From: Peribacillus simplex
Lineage (GTDB): Bacteria; Bacillota; Bacilli; Bacillales; DSM-1321
Assembly (NCBI RefSeq): GCF_900156045.1
Contig: NZ_FTMX01000002.1
Coordinates: 186,001 to 250,000, forward strand
DNA length: 64,000 bases
Reading direction: 5' to 3'
Below the pieces are notes generated by a model, which was not told the origin of the DNA, did no database searches, and was given only the letters and a program-made list of their open reading frames with translations. The translations under genes and the position numbers were made by a program. Position 1 is the stretch's first letter. Each line of letters starts with the position of its first letter. This document shows, piece by piece, positions 46,301 through 56,320 of the stretch.

Positions 46301-48171
46301 TATGCCTTACCTCCCTTGTCTTTATCGTCCATAAGGTCTTCTTTATGAATATGGTACCCATGATCGTCTTTAACGGAACGGATAAACATTGAACCAAATG
46401 TTACCAAAAGTCCTGCTACCATAATAGGCAGGGTCCATGTCTTATCATCCATATGGTATAAAGCACCGAATGCGGCGATAAATAAACCGGAAGCAATCGT
46501 TAAAGGAAGAATGGATGAATTCGGCATATGGATATCCCCAAGTGGTTCTGCAGGAGTCATTTCCTTTTTCCCTTCCATTTTTTCAACCCAGTAAGGATCT
46601 AACCCCCGAACTAGCGGCAGTTGTTTAAAATTATAAAAAGGCGGTGGTGATGGAATGGCCCATTCCAGCGTGCGGCCATCTCCCCAAGGATCATTGCCGA
46701 CTTTTTCATTCTTCACAGATGTAATGATGATATTGATGACCATAACCAAGACACCAAACGCCATCAAAAAGGCTCCAACAGTACTAATCATATTACCTGT
46801 ATTGAAACCTTGATCGTCCAAGAATGTAAATACGCGACGAGGCATCCCCATCAAACCTAAGAAATGTTGAATGAAGAATGTTAAATGGAAACCAATCAAG
46901 AAAGTCCAAAATGTGATTTGCCCCAATTTTTCGCTTAACATCGTTCCAAACATCTTCGGCCAATAGAAATTGATTCCAGCCAGTAAACCTAATACGACCC
47001 CACCAACGATTACATAGTGGAAATGAGCAACAACGAAATAACTATCATGGTATTGATAATCAGCAGGTGCAGATGCGAGCATGATACCTGTCACGCCACC
47101 CATTGTAAATGTAGGGATAAAGGCAACTGCATAAAGCATAGGAACCGTGAACTTGACGCTTCCTCCCCACATCGTAAAAATCCAGTTGAATATCTTAATA
47201 CCTGTCGGTACAGCGATAGCCATGGTAGCCACGGCAAAGATTGCATTTGCGATCGGACCTAGGCCAGTGGTAAACATATGATGCGCCCAAACCATGAAAC
47301 CTAAGAAACCGATTAAAACGGTTGCAAATACCATCGATGAATAACCAAACAATCTTTTTCTGGAGAATGTAGCGAAAATTTCGGAAAAAATACCGAACGC
47401 CGGAAGAATTAGGATATAAACTTCCGGGTGACCGAATATCCAGAACAAATGCTCCCAAATAATCGTATTTCCCCCTGCCGCTACATCAAAGAAATTCGCG
47501 CCAAACATCCGATCGAACATCATTAACACCAATCCCACGGTAAGCGGAGGAAAAGCGAATAATATCAATGCAGAAACGACGAAAGTTGACCAGGTAAACA
47601 GCGGCATACGCATATATGTCATACCAGGTGTACGCATATTAATAATGGTTACAAGGAAATTGATCCCTGCAATTAGTGTTCCAAAACCTGATATTTGTAA
47701 TCCGAGGACGTAAAAATCAATGCCATGACCTTCGGAGTGAAGGGAAAGTGATGCATACGATGTCCAGCCTGCATCTGGAGCCCCCCCTAAAAACCATGAA
47801 AGATTCAGAAAGATTCCGCCAAAGAAAAACAACCAAAAACCTAACGAGTTCAAAAATGGGAACGCAACATCACGTGCCCCTATCTGTAATGGTACAACCG
47901 CATTCATTACAGCAAACACTAACGGCATGGCCGCCAGAAATATCATAGTCGTACCGTGCATGGTCAAAATTTCATTATAAAATCCGGCACTTACGAAATC
48001 ATTGTTTGGGATTGCCAGCTGGATACGGATAAACATCGCTTCCAAACCGCCGATTACAAAGAATAGCCCGCCAGAGATAAGATATAAAATGGCGATCTTC
48101 TTATGGTCTACCGTCGTCAGATAATCCCAAACCGTAGCGCCAAATCCTTTTTTATTAGCGTACGTACTCAC
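46300..48171 (-). CDS. ctaD: CtaD, cytochrome caa3 oxidase subunit I
   Basis: 623 aa, with 14 helices. Haem and CuB ligands are seen in LTMHGTTMIFL, FWIFGHPEVYILILPAFG (His-Pro-Glu-Val-Tyr with the His-Tyr crosslink) and HDSYFVVAHFHYVIVGG. It reduces oxygen and pumps protons. Length and C-terminal extension match Bacillus ctaD. It follows ctaC by 24 bp. Confidence 0.98.
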   Translation of the reverse strand: MSTYANKKGFGATVWDYLTTVDHKKIAILYLISGGLFFVIGGLEAMFIRIQLAIPNNDFVSAGFYNEILTMHGTTMIFLAAMPLVFAVMNAVVPLQIGARDVAFPFLNSLGFWLFFFGGIFLNLSWFLGGAPDAGWTSYASLSLHSEGHGIDFYVLGLQISGFGTLIAGINFLVTIINMRTPGMTYMRMPLFTWSTFVVSALILFAFPPLTVGLVLMMFDRMFGANFFDVAAGGNTIIWEHLFWIFGHPEVYILILPAFGIFSEIFATFSRKRLFGYSSMVFATVLIGFLGFMVWAHHMFTTGLGPIANAIFAVATMAIAVPTGIKIFNWIFTMWGGSVKFTVPMLYAVAFIPTFTMGGVTGIMLASAPADYQYHDSYFVVAHFHYVIVGGVVLGLLAGINFYWPKMFGTMLSEKLGQITFWTFLIGFHLTFFIQHFLGLMGMPRRVFTFLDDQGFNTGNMISTVGAFLMAFGVLVMVINIIITSVKNEKVGNDPWGDGRTLEWAIPSPPPFYNFKQLPLVRGLDPYWVEKMEGKKEMTPAEPLGDIHMPNSSILPLTIASGLFIAAFGALYHMDDKTWTLPIMVAGLLVTFGSMFIRSVKDDHGYHIHKEDLMDDKDKGGKA

Positions 48172-48195
48172 GATTTAACCTCCTTAATTAATGTT

Positions 48196-49278
48196 CTATT
48201 TGTCTTCCACTTTAAGCTCCATTAGATAAGCTGCCAGTGCATTAATATCTGAATCTGAAAGTTCGCCGTAAGTACCGGTCATCGTGTTGCCCGGTTTATA
48301 CTTCTCTGGATCCTTGATCCATTTTTTTACATTCTCTTCCGTATGATCCAATACGCCAGCTACTTTTTGACGCTCACCGAATGTAGCAAGATTCGGAGCC
48401 TGACGAGCTGCCTCAGGCCTGCTGTCATTTGGTGTAACCGCATGGCAGCCTATACAGCTTTGATTAAAGACATCTTCACCCTGTTTGGCTAGATCACCTT
48501 CAACGACAGGTTCCTTCGCGGCTTTCATATCTTTAGTCCACGCTTCAAAATCGCTTTTAGACTTCGGTACGACCTTAAAATCCATCAAAGCATGTGAAGG
48601 ACCGCAAAGTTCAGCACATTTTCCGTAGAACAAGTTGTTCGAATCTTCTGCCTTTTTACTATCGAATTCTAAGAAAAACTGATTGACCCCTTCTGTATTT
48701 GTATCCATCTTTCCTCCGACAGAAGGTACCCAGAATGAATGCTTAACATCTGAAGCAGTTAAATTGAAGTACACTTTTTGATCTGTTGGCACTACCAAAT
48801 CCTGACTTGTTACAACGCCGAGGTCTGGATATTCAAACTCCCACCAATAAAGGTTTGCCCTAACATTCACGACAAGTGCATCCTTCGTTTTTCCATCCTT
48901 ATCTTTCTTATCCATTGCCTTTGTGTCGGCTAAGTCGAAAGTCGTGACGACGGTCGGAACAGCCAGAACAATTAAAAGAAGGATAGGAATAACAGTCCAG
49001 ATAATTTCGAGTTTATGACTTCCTTCAATTTGTTTTGGTATTGTTTCGTCGCCTTTCTTTCGACGGAAGCGTAGTAAAACTACAACGAACAAAATAATCA
49101 CAACAATAATAACCAGTACCATGATTAGTGTACTCAATATCAGTAAGTCATACTGAGATTGCGCAACATCGCCAGCTGGCTTCAGCGCGGATAGAAATGG
49201 TTCGCCGCAGCCCGAAAGGACAAGTCCTACAATACCCAGCAGAGCAATCAGGCGCCATTTGTGCAGCCTTTTTTTCAT
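48196..49278 (-). CDS. ctaC: CtaC, caa3 oxidase subunit II with fused cytochrome c
   Basis: 360 aa. A lipoprotein signal ends at LSGC (Cys24); two membrane helices follow; the CuA domain shows YGKCAELCGPSHALM; and a C-terminal class I cytochrome c has the haem motif CIGCH (275-279) and a methionine ligand in GNTMTGTYG. Electrons enter here from cytochrome c. It heads the ctaCDEF operon. Confidence 0.98.
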   Translation of the reverse strand: MKKRLHKWRLIALLGIVGLVLSGCGEPFLSALKPAGDVAQSQYDLLILSTLIMVLVIIVVIILFVVVLLRFRRKKGDETIPKQIEGSHKLEIIWTVIPILLLIVLAVPTVVTTFDLADTKAMDKKDKDGKTKDALVVNVRANLYWWEFEYPDLGVVTSQDLVVPTDQKVYFNLTASDVKHSFWVPSVGGKMDTNTEGVNQFFLEFDSKKAEDSNNLFYGKCAELCGPSHALMDFKVVPKSKSDFEAWTKDMKAAKEPVVEGDLAKQGEDVFNQSCIGCHAVTPNDSRPEAARQAPNLATFGERQKVAGVLDHTEENVKKWIKDPEKYKPGNTMTGTYGELSDSDINALAAYLMELKVEDK

Positions 49279-49483
49279 AGCTTCAGAAACCCCTCTTTCG
49301 TCAAAATTTTCTCACAAAATTAAAAATGGGCGCAATTGCGAATATTCTCTCTATGTCAATTTCTAAAAAAGAAAGAATCCCTAATCTAAGGAATTATTAA
49401 GATGATTCATGTAACCGCTCTTATGTATGGCCCCGTTGGTTCCTTTAATATGTATGAATGGCGGTCAGTGCTTTATTTATCAG

Positions 49484-49520
49484 TAAGCTGGAGCCTGCAA
49501 AAGAACAGGCCGCCAGCTTA
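49484..49520 (-). terminator. Hairpin downstream of ctaB
   Basis: TAAGCTGG and CCAGCTTA frame an inner GCCTG/CAGGC stem. The T-tract is poor (ACTGATAAATA), so it may be a weak terminator or a stabiliser of the ctaB message. It lies in the 254-bp gap to ctaC. Confidence 0.55.
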
Positions 49521-49532
49521 TTTAAACCACAA

Positions 49533-50471
49533 CTAGATGAGAGTGACAATAACCATCGCTACAAATAAAATGGTCATATAATTTAAGGAATATACAAACA
49601 TGGATGTTGCCCATTTAACATCATCTTTCTTTTTATACCCCTTAATCCCCAAAATAAGCCAACCCGTGCTCAATAATGCAGCAAGAATAACTAGCGGAGT
49701 TCCTAATGGAGTTAAAAAGAAAGGAACGAACATTAAACCGACGATCCATAGCATAATCGATCTTTTTGCCGCCTTGAACCCTTTCACTACCGGAAGCATG
49801 GGTACCCCAGCTGCACGATATTCTTCGACACGCCTCATTGCAAGTGCATAAAAATGAGGAGGCTGCCACAAGAACATGATCGCGAACAGGACCCAGGCGA
49901 TCTTATCAAGGCCCGGATCGACTGCAGCCCACCCGATAAGTGGAGGCACCGCTCCGGATATACTGCCTATAATCGTATTCGAGACAAATCTACGTTTGAA
50001 AACCATGGTATATAAAACAACATAGGCGAAGACACCGAATGCTCCTAGTATGGCAGTTGTCATATTAGTCAATGCAAGTAAAATCAGCCCTGCAGCAATT
50101 AAACCGAAACTTAATGCCAATACCTTTGAAGGCTGCACTTTCCCAGTTACCGTTGGACGGTTTTTCGTTCTTTCCATTAAATGATCGATATCACGGTCAT
50201 AATAATTATTGAAACTGCAAGATCCCGCCATTATGAGCGCCGAACCTGCAAGTGTATAAAACACTACATCTAGATTGTTTAAGAAGCTAAGCCCCGAAAA
50301 ATGAAGAGCTAACCACACGCCGGTAAAAGCTGTAATTATATTTGAATTGACAATCCCCACTTTTATAAGTGCGAGAAAATCCTTCCAAGCTGTTGTTTCA
50401 GGTATATCCGATTGAAGGGCGGCTTTACTGTCCTCCATGACAGCTTCTGACAAACCCCTTGTTTCTGACAT
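49533..50471 (-). CDS. ctaB: CtaB, protohaem IX farnesyltransferase (haem O synthase)
   Basis: 312 aa with about nine membrane helices. The prenyl-binding motif NNYYDRDIDHLMERT is followed by RP-TVTGKV, and KRRFVSNTIIGS and YRAAGVPMLPV are conserved. It adds a farnesyl group to haem B to make haem O, the substrate of CtaA. The first ~25 residues are less conserved. It is divergent from ctaA. Confidence 0.96.
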   Translation of the reverse strand: MSETRGLSEAVMEDSKAALQSDIPETTAWKDFLALIKVGIVNSNIITAFTGVWLALHFSGLSFLNNLDVVFYTLAGSALIMAGSCSFNNYYDRDIDHLMERTKNRPTVTGKVQPSKVLALSFGLIAAGLILLALTNMTTAILGAFGVFAYVVLYTMVFKRRFVSNTIIGSISGAVPPLIGWAAVDPGLDKIAWVLFAIMFLWQPPHFYALAMRRVEEYRAAGVPMLPVVKGFKAAKRSIMLWIVGLMFVPFFLTPLGTPLVILAALLSTGWLILGIKGYKKKDDVKWATSMFVYSLNYMTILFVAMVIVTLI

Positions 50472-51072
50472 TTGTTTTCCTCCTTTAAATCATTCAAAAC
50501 AGACGCAAATGCAAAAAAAACTTACATATGCTATAGAACATTATTTCATACTTTTTGATATTTGTAACCAAGGAAGCGTAAACAAAAAGTAAATTATTTA
50601 CCAATGACCGTTGTCAATGGAATCCATCGAGAGCTTTCATTCTTAATATCATGCTTAAAAACAGTAAAATTTAGTAAAATCATTTCTTCAATATATTAAA
50701 ACACATTTTTGGAAGCTTTTGTGAAAATTTTTCGGGTATTTTTTGACCAATTTGTGTCTCAATAATTTACTTATCTCTTGTATGATGTTCATCAAGAACA
50801 TGAATAATATGCTATCATCATCATCCCCTAGGCTTATTCCCTATTTTGCTCCTACTTGAAGGTTTACACTCCCTTTATTTCTATCAAAGTCTTTAGTAAC
50901 TTTCAACTATTTCAGGCATTTTAATTAATAGTTATAATATTAACTGAACTTGTAAAATCATTCTATTTTGTGTAATATCGAGGAAGTTCGACAAATATTA
51001 TGAAAACCTTATGCTATTATTAATTTTATGGAACAACCCTAATTTGCTACAGAGAAAAAGGTGGGGCTACTA
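50472..51072. other. Divergent ctaB/ctaA regulatory gap
   Basis: 600 bp without any gene between the divergent haem synthesis genes. It is AT-rich and should contain both promoters and, as in B. subtilis, ResD-type control sites; I could pick one candidate ctaA promoter but no reliable ResD boxes. Confidence 0.5.
50950..50978 (+). promoter_or_regulatory. Candidate sigma-A promoter of ctaA
   Basis: TTGTAA (50950-50955) and TAATAT (50973-50978) are 17 bp apart, about 95 bp before ctaA. Both are weak matches, fitting a promoter that needs an activator such as ResD. Confidence 0.35.
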
Positions 51073-52059
51073 GTGAAATCGTCTCTTAAATGGTTTGCTG
51101 TTTTAACTACGGTTGTAATGCTTTTCATCTTACTTGGTGGAGCTTTAGTCACGAAGACGGATTCCGGCATGGGATGCGGCAGGTCCTGGCCATTGTGCAA
51201 TGGCCAATTGATCCCGGACAAAATCACGATTGAATTGGTCATTGAGCTTTCCCATCGGCTCGTTTCAGGTGCTGGAGGTTTCCTTGTTTTATTATTATCG
51301 TATATGTCTTGGAAAAAAATCGGCCATATCCGTGAAGCGCGTTTCTTATCCGTCCTTTCTTTTGGTTTTCTGTTACTGCAAGGGTTGATCGGAGCCGCTG
51401 CCGTCATTTGGTCACAATCCGATTTCGTCCTTGCCCTTCATTTTGGCATATCGCTCATTTCCTTTGCTGCCGTCTTTTTACTGACACTGTTGATTTTTGA
51501 AGTGGACAAGAAGTTCGAAGCAGAAAAACTTATCGTTGACAAACGAATGAAATTCCATATTATTGGCGTATTGATTTTTTGTCTCGTGGTCGTCTATACA
51601 GGTGCTCTTGTAAGGCATACAGAATCAAGTCTTATCTGTAAGGATTGGCCTTTATGCGTAAATGATAGTCTTGCACTCCCCTCCAACCTTTATGAATGGA
51701 TTCAGATGGGGCACCGTGCAATGGCAGGCGCTATTTTCATTTGGGTATCCTATGTGGCTTATATCGCAAAAAAACATTATAGAAATCAAAAAGTGCTATA
51801 TGGCGGCTGGATTGCTGCATTCATTCTCGTATTTTTACAAGTTACCGCTGGTGCCTTTATCATTTTCTCAAGGCAAAACCTATATATCGCACTAACTCAC
51901 GCACTATTCATTGCCTGCTTTTTTGGTGTAATGAGCTATTTGATGCTATTGACATCAAGAAGCAAAAAAAATGCCCTTGCCAAGCAAAAAAAGAACTCCG
52001 TTCACTCTGTCAAAGGACAGGATGAACAGGATATAACGCCAACGGTACCCGCCCGTTAA
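51073..52059 (+). CDS. ctaA: CtaA, haem A synthase
   Basis: About 328 aa with eight membrane helices. The cysteine pair in [11 protein letters not shown], the histidines in [25 protein letters not shown] and THALFIACF, and the second cysteine pair [10 protein letters not shown] are the signature of the type found in Bacillus. It oxidises haem O to haem A. The GTG at 51073 has GGTGGGG 6 bp upstream; a GTG four codons earlier overlaps the ribosome site. Confidence 0.95.
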   Translation: MKSSLKWFAVLTTVVMLFILLGGALVTKTDSGMGCGRSWPLCNGQLIPDKITIELVIELSHRLVSGAGGFLVLLLSYMSWKKIGHIREARFLSVLSFGFLLLQGLIGAAAVIWSQSDFVLALHFGISLISFAAVFLLTLLIFEVDKKFEAEKLIVDKRMKFHIIGVLIFCLVVVYTGALVRHTESSLICKDWPLCVNDSLALPSNLYEWIQMGHRAMAGAIFIWVSYVAYIAKKHYRNQKVLYGGWIAAFILVFLQVTAGAFIIFSRQNLYIALTHALFIACFFGVMSYLMLLTSRSKKNALAKQKKNSVHSVKGQDEQDITPTVPAR

Positions 52060-52094
52060 TGTCTGATTGTTCAATCAATAATGAAATTAAGATA

Positions 52095-52130
52095 AACAAA
52101 ACCACCATTCCCGGGAATGGTGGTTTTGTT
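52095..52130. terminator. 36-bp perfect palindrome, terminator of ctaA
   Basis: The two halves, centred between 52112 and 52113, are exact complements over 18 bp, so the RNA forms a very strong stem with a minimal loop around CCCGGG. A T-rich tract follows in both directions. It is 36 bp after the ctaA stop. Confidence 0.85.
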
Positions 52131-52181
52131 TTATCTAATGGGGAGTTCAATGACCGTACATTGCCTAAAAAGAGGGTATAG

Positions 52182-52206
52182 GGCAGCTTAAAACCTCAAG
52201 CCTGCC
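52182..52206 (-). terminator. Weak candidate terminator after pyc
   Basis: GGCAGGCTT and AAGCTGCC (one bulge) pair around GAGGTTTT, with a CTTTTTAGG tract about 15 bp later, in the pyc direction. Confidence 0.4.
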
Positions 52207-52247
52207 ACATATACCCCAAATCATTCACAAGGTCACAGTCAGCGATA

Positions 52248-55200
52248 TTACTTAGTTATTTCAATCAATAAGTCCCCAGTACTGATCGCTTCTCCATCTT
52301 TTACATAAATATCCTTAATTGTCCCGGAGAATGGTGCTTGCACGGTAGTTTCCATTTTCATCGCTTCCGTAATGATCAGGTGATCACCCTGCTTGACCTG
52401 ATCGCCTTTCTCGACCACTACACGAATAACCGTACCTGGCATTGTCGCACCCAGTTGTTCTTTATTTTTAGGGTCAGCTTTCATTTTTGATACAACGGAA
52501 GATTTAATGTTTTCATCCTTGATAATCACTTCACGTGATTGACCATTCAACTCAAAATACACAACCCTTGTTCCATCAGCCAATGGCTGACCGATTGAAA
52601 CCAATTTTACGATGAGCGTTTTACCCTTTTCAATTTCTACTTCGATCTCTTCCCCTAGCCTCATGCCATATAAGAAAGTTGCGGTATCAAGGTTGGAAAC
52701 ATCACCAAACAGCTCAATCGTTTTATTGTAGTCCAGGAATACTTTTGGATATAAAGCATATGCAAGCACATCGAAATCAGTGACTGCCCGTCCCAATTCC
52801 TTGAATAATTCTTCTTTAAGAGCTGCAAAATCCACTTCTTCCAATAATTCACCCGGTCTTACTGTTATAGGTTTCTTCCCTTTCAGGATAACTTCCTGAA
52901 GCTCTTTAGGGAATCCCCCAACCGGCTGACCTAGATAGCCTTCGAATAACTCTATGACTGAATCAGGGAAATCGATGGATTTGCCTTTTGTCAGAACATC
53001 TTCTTCAGACAGGTTATTTTGTACCATGAATAAAGCCATATCCCCAACAACTTTGGATGAAGGAGTTACTTTAACGATATCGCCGAACATTACATTGACA
53101 CGCTGGTACATTTCTTTAACTTCATGCCAGCGGTCACCCAGCCCCACTGCTTTGGCTTGCTGCTGCAGATTGCTATATTGACCGCCCGGCATTTCGTGTT
53201 TGTACACTTCAGTATGAGGTGCATTCATTCCGCTTTCGAAGTCGTGATAGAATTTCCTGACCTCTCCCCAGTATTCTCCTAAACGCTCTAGTGAATCGAC
53301 TTCCAACTTAGGCTGTCTGTTTGACCCCTCCAACGCATAATGAAGTGTTTGTACACTTGGCTGCGAAGTCAGTCCAGCTAAAGAACCAATCGCCGTATCA
53401 ACGATATCCACACCAGCTTCGATCGCTTTCGAGTACATGAAAATACCATTTCCGCTTGTATCATGAGTATGCAGATGGATCGGAAGTGATGTCGCTTCTT
53501 TCAGTTCCGATACAAGGCGGTAAGCAGCATCAGGTTTCAAGAGGCCTGCCATATCCTTGATCGCTAAAATATGGGCACCGGCATGTTCTAATTCCACAGC
53601 CATATTTTTATAGTAGTCGATATTATACTTGCTGCGTGATGGATCATTCAAATCCCCGGTATAACAGATGGCCGCTTCCGCAATTTTACCGGATTGACGG
53701 ACTGCATCAATAGCCAGTTCCATCCCTTTTACCCAGTTTAAGCTGTCGAAGATCCTGAAAACATCAATGCCTGTATTCGCTGATTTCTCTACGAATTCAC
53801 GAATGACATTATCAGGGTAGTTTTTATAACCAACTGCATTTGAAGCCCTTAAAAGCATTTGCAATAGGACATTAGGTGCTTTTTTCCTGAAACTTATCAG
53901 CCTGTCCCATGGATCTTCTTTCAAGAATCGATAGGCAACATCGAAAGTTGCCCCGCCCCACATTTCCATTGAAAACAAATCAGGAAGTAGTTTTGCTGTA
54001 GGCTCAGCGATATCAAGGATATCTTTCGACCTGATTCTCGTTGCCAGTAAAGATTGATGTGCATCGCGGAAAGTCGTATCGGTGATCAATACCTCTTTCT
54101 GTTCTTTGATCCAATTGACCAGTCCCTCTGCACCTTGCTCTTCAAGTATATTTTTTGTACCCGAGATTAGCGGCAGGCCACCAACATTCGGAATTGGAGC
54201 TGGATCAAAAACAGGTTTTTTCTTTTTCTCGACTCCCGGGAATCCATTCACGGTCACATTTCCGATATATGAAAGCATTTTTGTTCCACGGTCTTTTCTA
54301 ATTGGGAAGCTGAATAATTCCGGTGTTGAATCAATGAATGATGTATCATATTCCCCATTTATGAATTTTTCATGTTTTACAACATTTTCAAGGAAGGGAA
54401 TATTTGTTTTAATTCCACGAATCCTGAACTCCTTAAGGTTACGAACCATTTTGGAAGCTGCCTGTTCAAATGAAAGCGCATGAGTGGAAAGTTTAACGAG
54501 AAGGGAATCATAATATGGTGTGATGACCGCACCTTGGAATCCATTCCCAGCGTCCAGACGAACACCGAATCCCCCACCGGAACGGTAAACCATCATTTTC
54601 CCGGTATCAGGCATGAAATTATTCAATGGGTCCTCAGTCGTCACCCGTGATTGAATCGCATATCCATGTGTTTTGATTCCTGACTGTTCGGGAATACCAA
54701 TCTTTTTGCCATGGAGTTCATGCCCTTCCGCTACCATGATTTGGGATTGAACGATATCAATGCCCGTAATCATTTCAGTAATGGTATGCTCAACCTGAAC
54801 CCGTGGATTGACTTCAATAAAGTAAAATTCGCCATTTGCGACAAGGAATTCGACCGTACCGGCGTTTACATAATCAATATTTTTTGCCAACTTGACTGCT
54901 GCCTCACAAATCCTTTCCCTTAAATCCTCGGAAAGGGAAACGGAAGGTGCCACTTCCACAACTTTTTGATGCCGTCTCTGAACGGAACAGTCACGCTCAT
55001 ATAAATGGACGATATTCCCATGAGTATCAGCCAAAATCTGAACTTCGATATGCTTCGGATTTTGAATGAATCTCTCTACATAGACTTCATCATTACCAAA
55101 AGCCGCTTTAGCTTCTGATTTTGCGCGATCATAAGCCTCTTCAACTTCTTCAATTTTTTCGACAATCCGCATTCCACGTCCGCCGCCGCCTAAAGAGGCT

Positions 55201-55685
55201 TTTATGATAATTGGAAAACCATGTTGTTCACCAAATTTCTTTACTTCTTCAACACTGGTCACCGGTCCATCGCTACCAGGGATAACCGGAATATCAGCCA
55301 GTTCAGCTTGTGTTCTGGCTTTTACTTTGTCACCAAACATATCTAGGTGTCTTGATTCTGGTCCGATGAAGATTATGCCCTCTTCCTCACAACGTTTCGC
55401 AAATTCAATATTTTCTGAAAGGAAACCATAACCGGGATGAATCGCATCGACTCCGCTCATTTTGGCGATTGCAATGATGCCTTCAATATCCAGGTATGCA
55501 TCAATCGGCTTTTTGCCTTCCCCAACCAAATATGCCTCATCCGCTTTATATCGGTGATAAGAACCATAATCTTCCTTTGAATAGATTGCAACTGTGTGAA
55601 TGTCTAATTCCGTACATGCCCGAAAAATCCGTATCGCTATTTCTCCACGATTTGCCGCAAGTACTTTTTCTATACGTTTCCCCAT
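52248..55685 (-). CDS. pyc: Pyruvate carboxylase
   Basis: 1145 aa, full length. Biotin carboxylase domain (ANRGEIAIRIFRA, HPGYGFLSE, ATP-grasp KASLGGGGRGMR, EVNPRVQVEHTITE), carboxyltransferase domain (DTTFRDAHQSLLATR, KDMAGLLKP, HLHTHDTSG) and C-terminal biotinyl domain with EAMKME (Lys1110). It makes oxaloacetate from pyruvate to refill the TCA cycle. In Firmicutes c-di-AMP can bind and inhibit it. The ATG at 55685 has AGGGTGG 5 bp upstream. Confidence 0.98.
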   Translation of the reverse strand: MGKRIEKVLAANRGEIAIRIFRACTELDIHTVAIYSKEDYGSYHRYKADEAYLVGEGKKPIDAYLDIEGIIAIAKMSGVDAIHPGYGFLSENIEFAKRCEEEGIIFIGPESRHLDMFGDKVKARTQAELADIPVIPGSDGPVTSVEEVKKFGEQHGFPIIIKASLGGGGRGMRIVEKIEEVEEAYDRAKSEAKAAFGNDEVYVERFIQNPKHIEVQILADTHGNIVHLYERDCSVQRRHQKVVEVAPSVSLSEDLRERICEAAVKLAKNIDYVNAGTVEFLVANGEFYFIEVNPRVQVEHTITEMITGIDIVQSQIMVAEGHELHGKKIGIPEQSGIKTHGYAIQSRVTTEDPLNNFMPDTGKMMVYRSGGGFGVRLDAGNGFQGAVITPYYDSLLVKLSTHALSFEQAASKMVRNLKEFRIRGIKTNIPFLENVVKHEKFINGEYDTSFIDSTPELFSFPIRKDRGTKMLSYIGNVTVNGFPGVEKKKKPVFDPAPIPNVGGLPLISGTKNILEEQGAEGLVNWIKEQKEVLITDTTFRDAHQSLLATRIRSKDILDIAEPTAKLLPDLFSMEMWGGATFDVAYRFLKEDPWDRLISFRKKAPNVLLQMLLRASNAVGYKNYPDNVIREFVEKSANTGIDVFRIFDSLNWVKGMELAIDAVRQSGKIAEAAICYTGDLNDPSRSKYNIDYYKNMAVELEHAGAHILAIKDMAGLLKPDAAYRLVSELKEATSLPIHLHTHDTSGNGIFMYSKAIEAGVDIVDTAIGSLAGLTSQPSVQTLHYALEGSNRQPKLEVDSLERLGEYWGEVRKFYHDFESGMNAPHTEVYKHEMPGGQYSNLQQQAKAVGLGDRWHEVKEMYQRVNVMFGDIVKVTPSSKVVGDMALFMVQNNLSEEDVLTKGKSIDFPDSVIELFEGYLGQPVGGFPKELQEVILKGKKPITVRPGELLEEVDFAALKEELFKELGRAVTDFDVLAYALYPKVFLDYNKTIELFGDVSNLDTATFLYGMRLGEEIEVEIEKGKTLIVKLVSIGQPLADGTRVVYFELNGQSREVIIKDENIKSSVVSKMKADPKNKEQLGATMPGTVIRVVVEKGDQVKQGDHLIITEAMKMETTVQAPFSGTIKDIYVKDGEAISTGDLLIEITK

Positions 55686-55727
55686 TGCTACCACCCTAAT
55701 CAATATGTATTTTTATTGAATATATAG

Positions 55728-55759
55728 AAAAAAAGCGTGAAAGACTTTCACCACTTTTT
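55728..55759 (-). terminator. Terminator-like hairpin 40 bp upstream of pyc
   Basis: GTGAAA and TTTCAC, extended by AAAAG/CTTTT with a small bulge, are followed by seven T in the pyc direction. It can be a terminator of an upstream transcript, or an attenuator of pyc if transcription starts further upstream. Confidence 0.5.
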
Positions 55760-56265
55760 ATTCAAGAATTTATATCCCAACCAAGGAGACCATTCTGATC
55801 AAGCTCATTTTATTGCAGATGTAATTATTTCGATATATTTTATATTCTCGTTTTTTACATCCGTTCAAGACTAAAAAGTGCCTTACACCAATAGCAAATG
55901 AAAATTTAGCTATAATAATATATTATCAATTTGATTTAACATTCAATTAATATAACCATAATACTAAAATTAACTGAATACAATAAAAAAATAAAAAATT
56001 ACATATATTCGTATATAAAAACAAGGAATTAGCTCCGGCTTTCCGACTAACGTCCCATTGTTAATCAAAGGGATTCGATTGAAAAATCCCACATATTTCA
56101 TGATTGATAGAGAAATTTGAAATGTGAAGATAACCATTAAACATTACATCGAAAATTCAAAAAAATAAAAAAACAAAATAATAATTAAACACAATTGAGC
56201 TTGTTTGGATTAATTAGTATGTCATTATTGAATATAGTATAACACTATCGATTAATTATGTATAT
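55760..56265. other. AT-rich gene-free gap at the usual ftsW position
   Basis: No reading frame with a ribosome site is present in this region between ylaN and pyc, where B. subtilis has ftsW. It is very AT-rich except a GC-rich island at 56025-56090 with two hairpins. No remnant of an ftsW reading frame is visible. Confidence 0.55.
56025..56090. ncRNA. Tandem-hairpin structured element in the pyc upstream gap
   Basis: Hairpin 1 (56025-56055, written on the minus strand): GGGA-CG-TTAG-TCGG, loop AAAG, CCGG-AG-CTAA-TTCC, 12 pairs with two 2-base bulges on opposite arms. Hairpin 2 (56070-56090): GGGATT/AATCCC. It may be an RNA leader element or small RNA. The strand is unknown. Confidence 0.4.
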
Positions 56266-56305
56266 AAATAAAAAACTCAAACAATCATCGAGATTTGTTT
56301 GAGTT
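56266..56305 (-). terminator. Terminator of ylaN
   Basis: AACTCAAACAA and TTGTTTGAGTT pair perfectly around a 10-base loop, followed by TTTTTATTTAT in the ylaN direction, 15 bp after the stop. Confidence 0.85.
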
Positions 56306-56320
56306 AGTATGTTTTATCTA

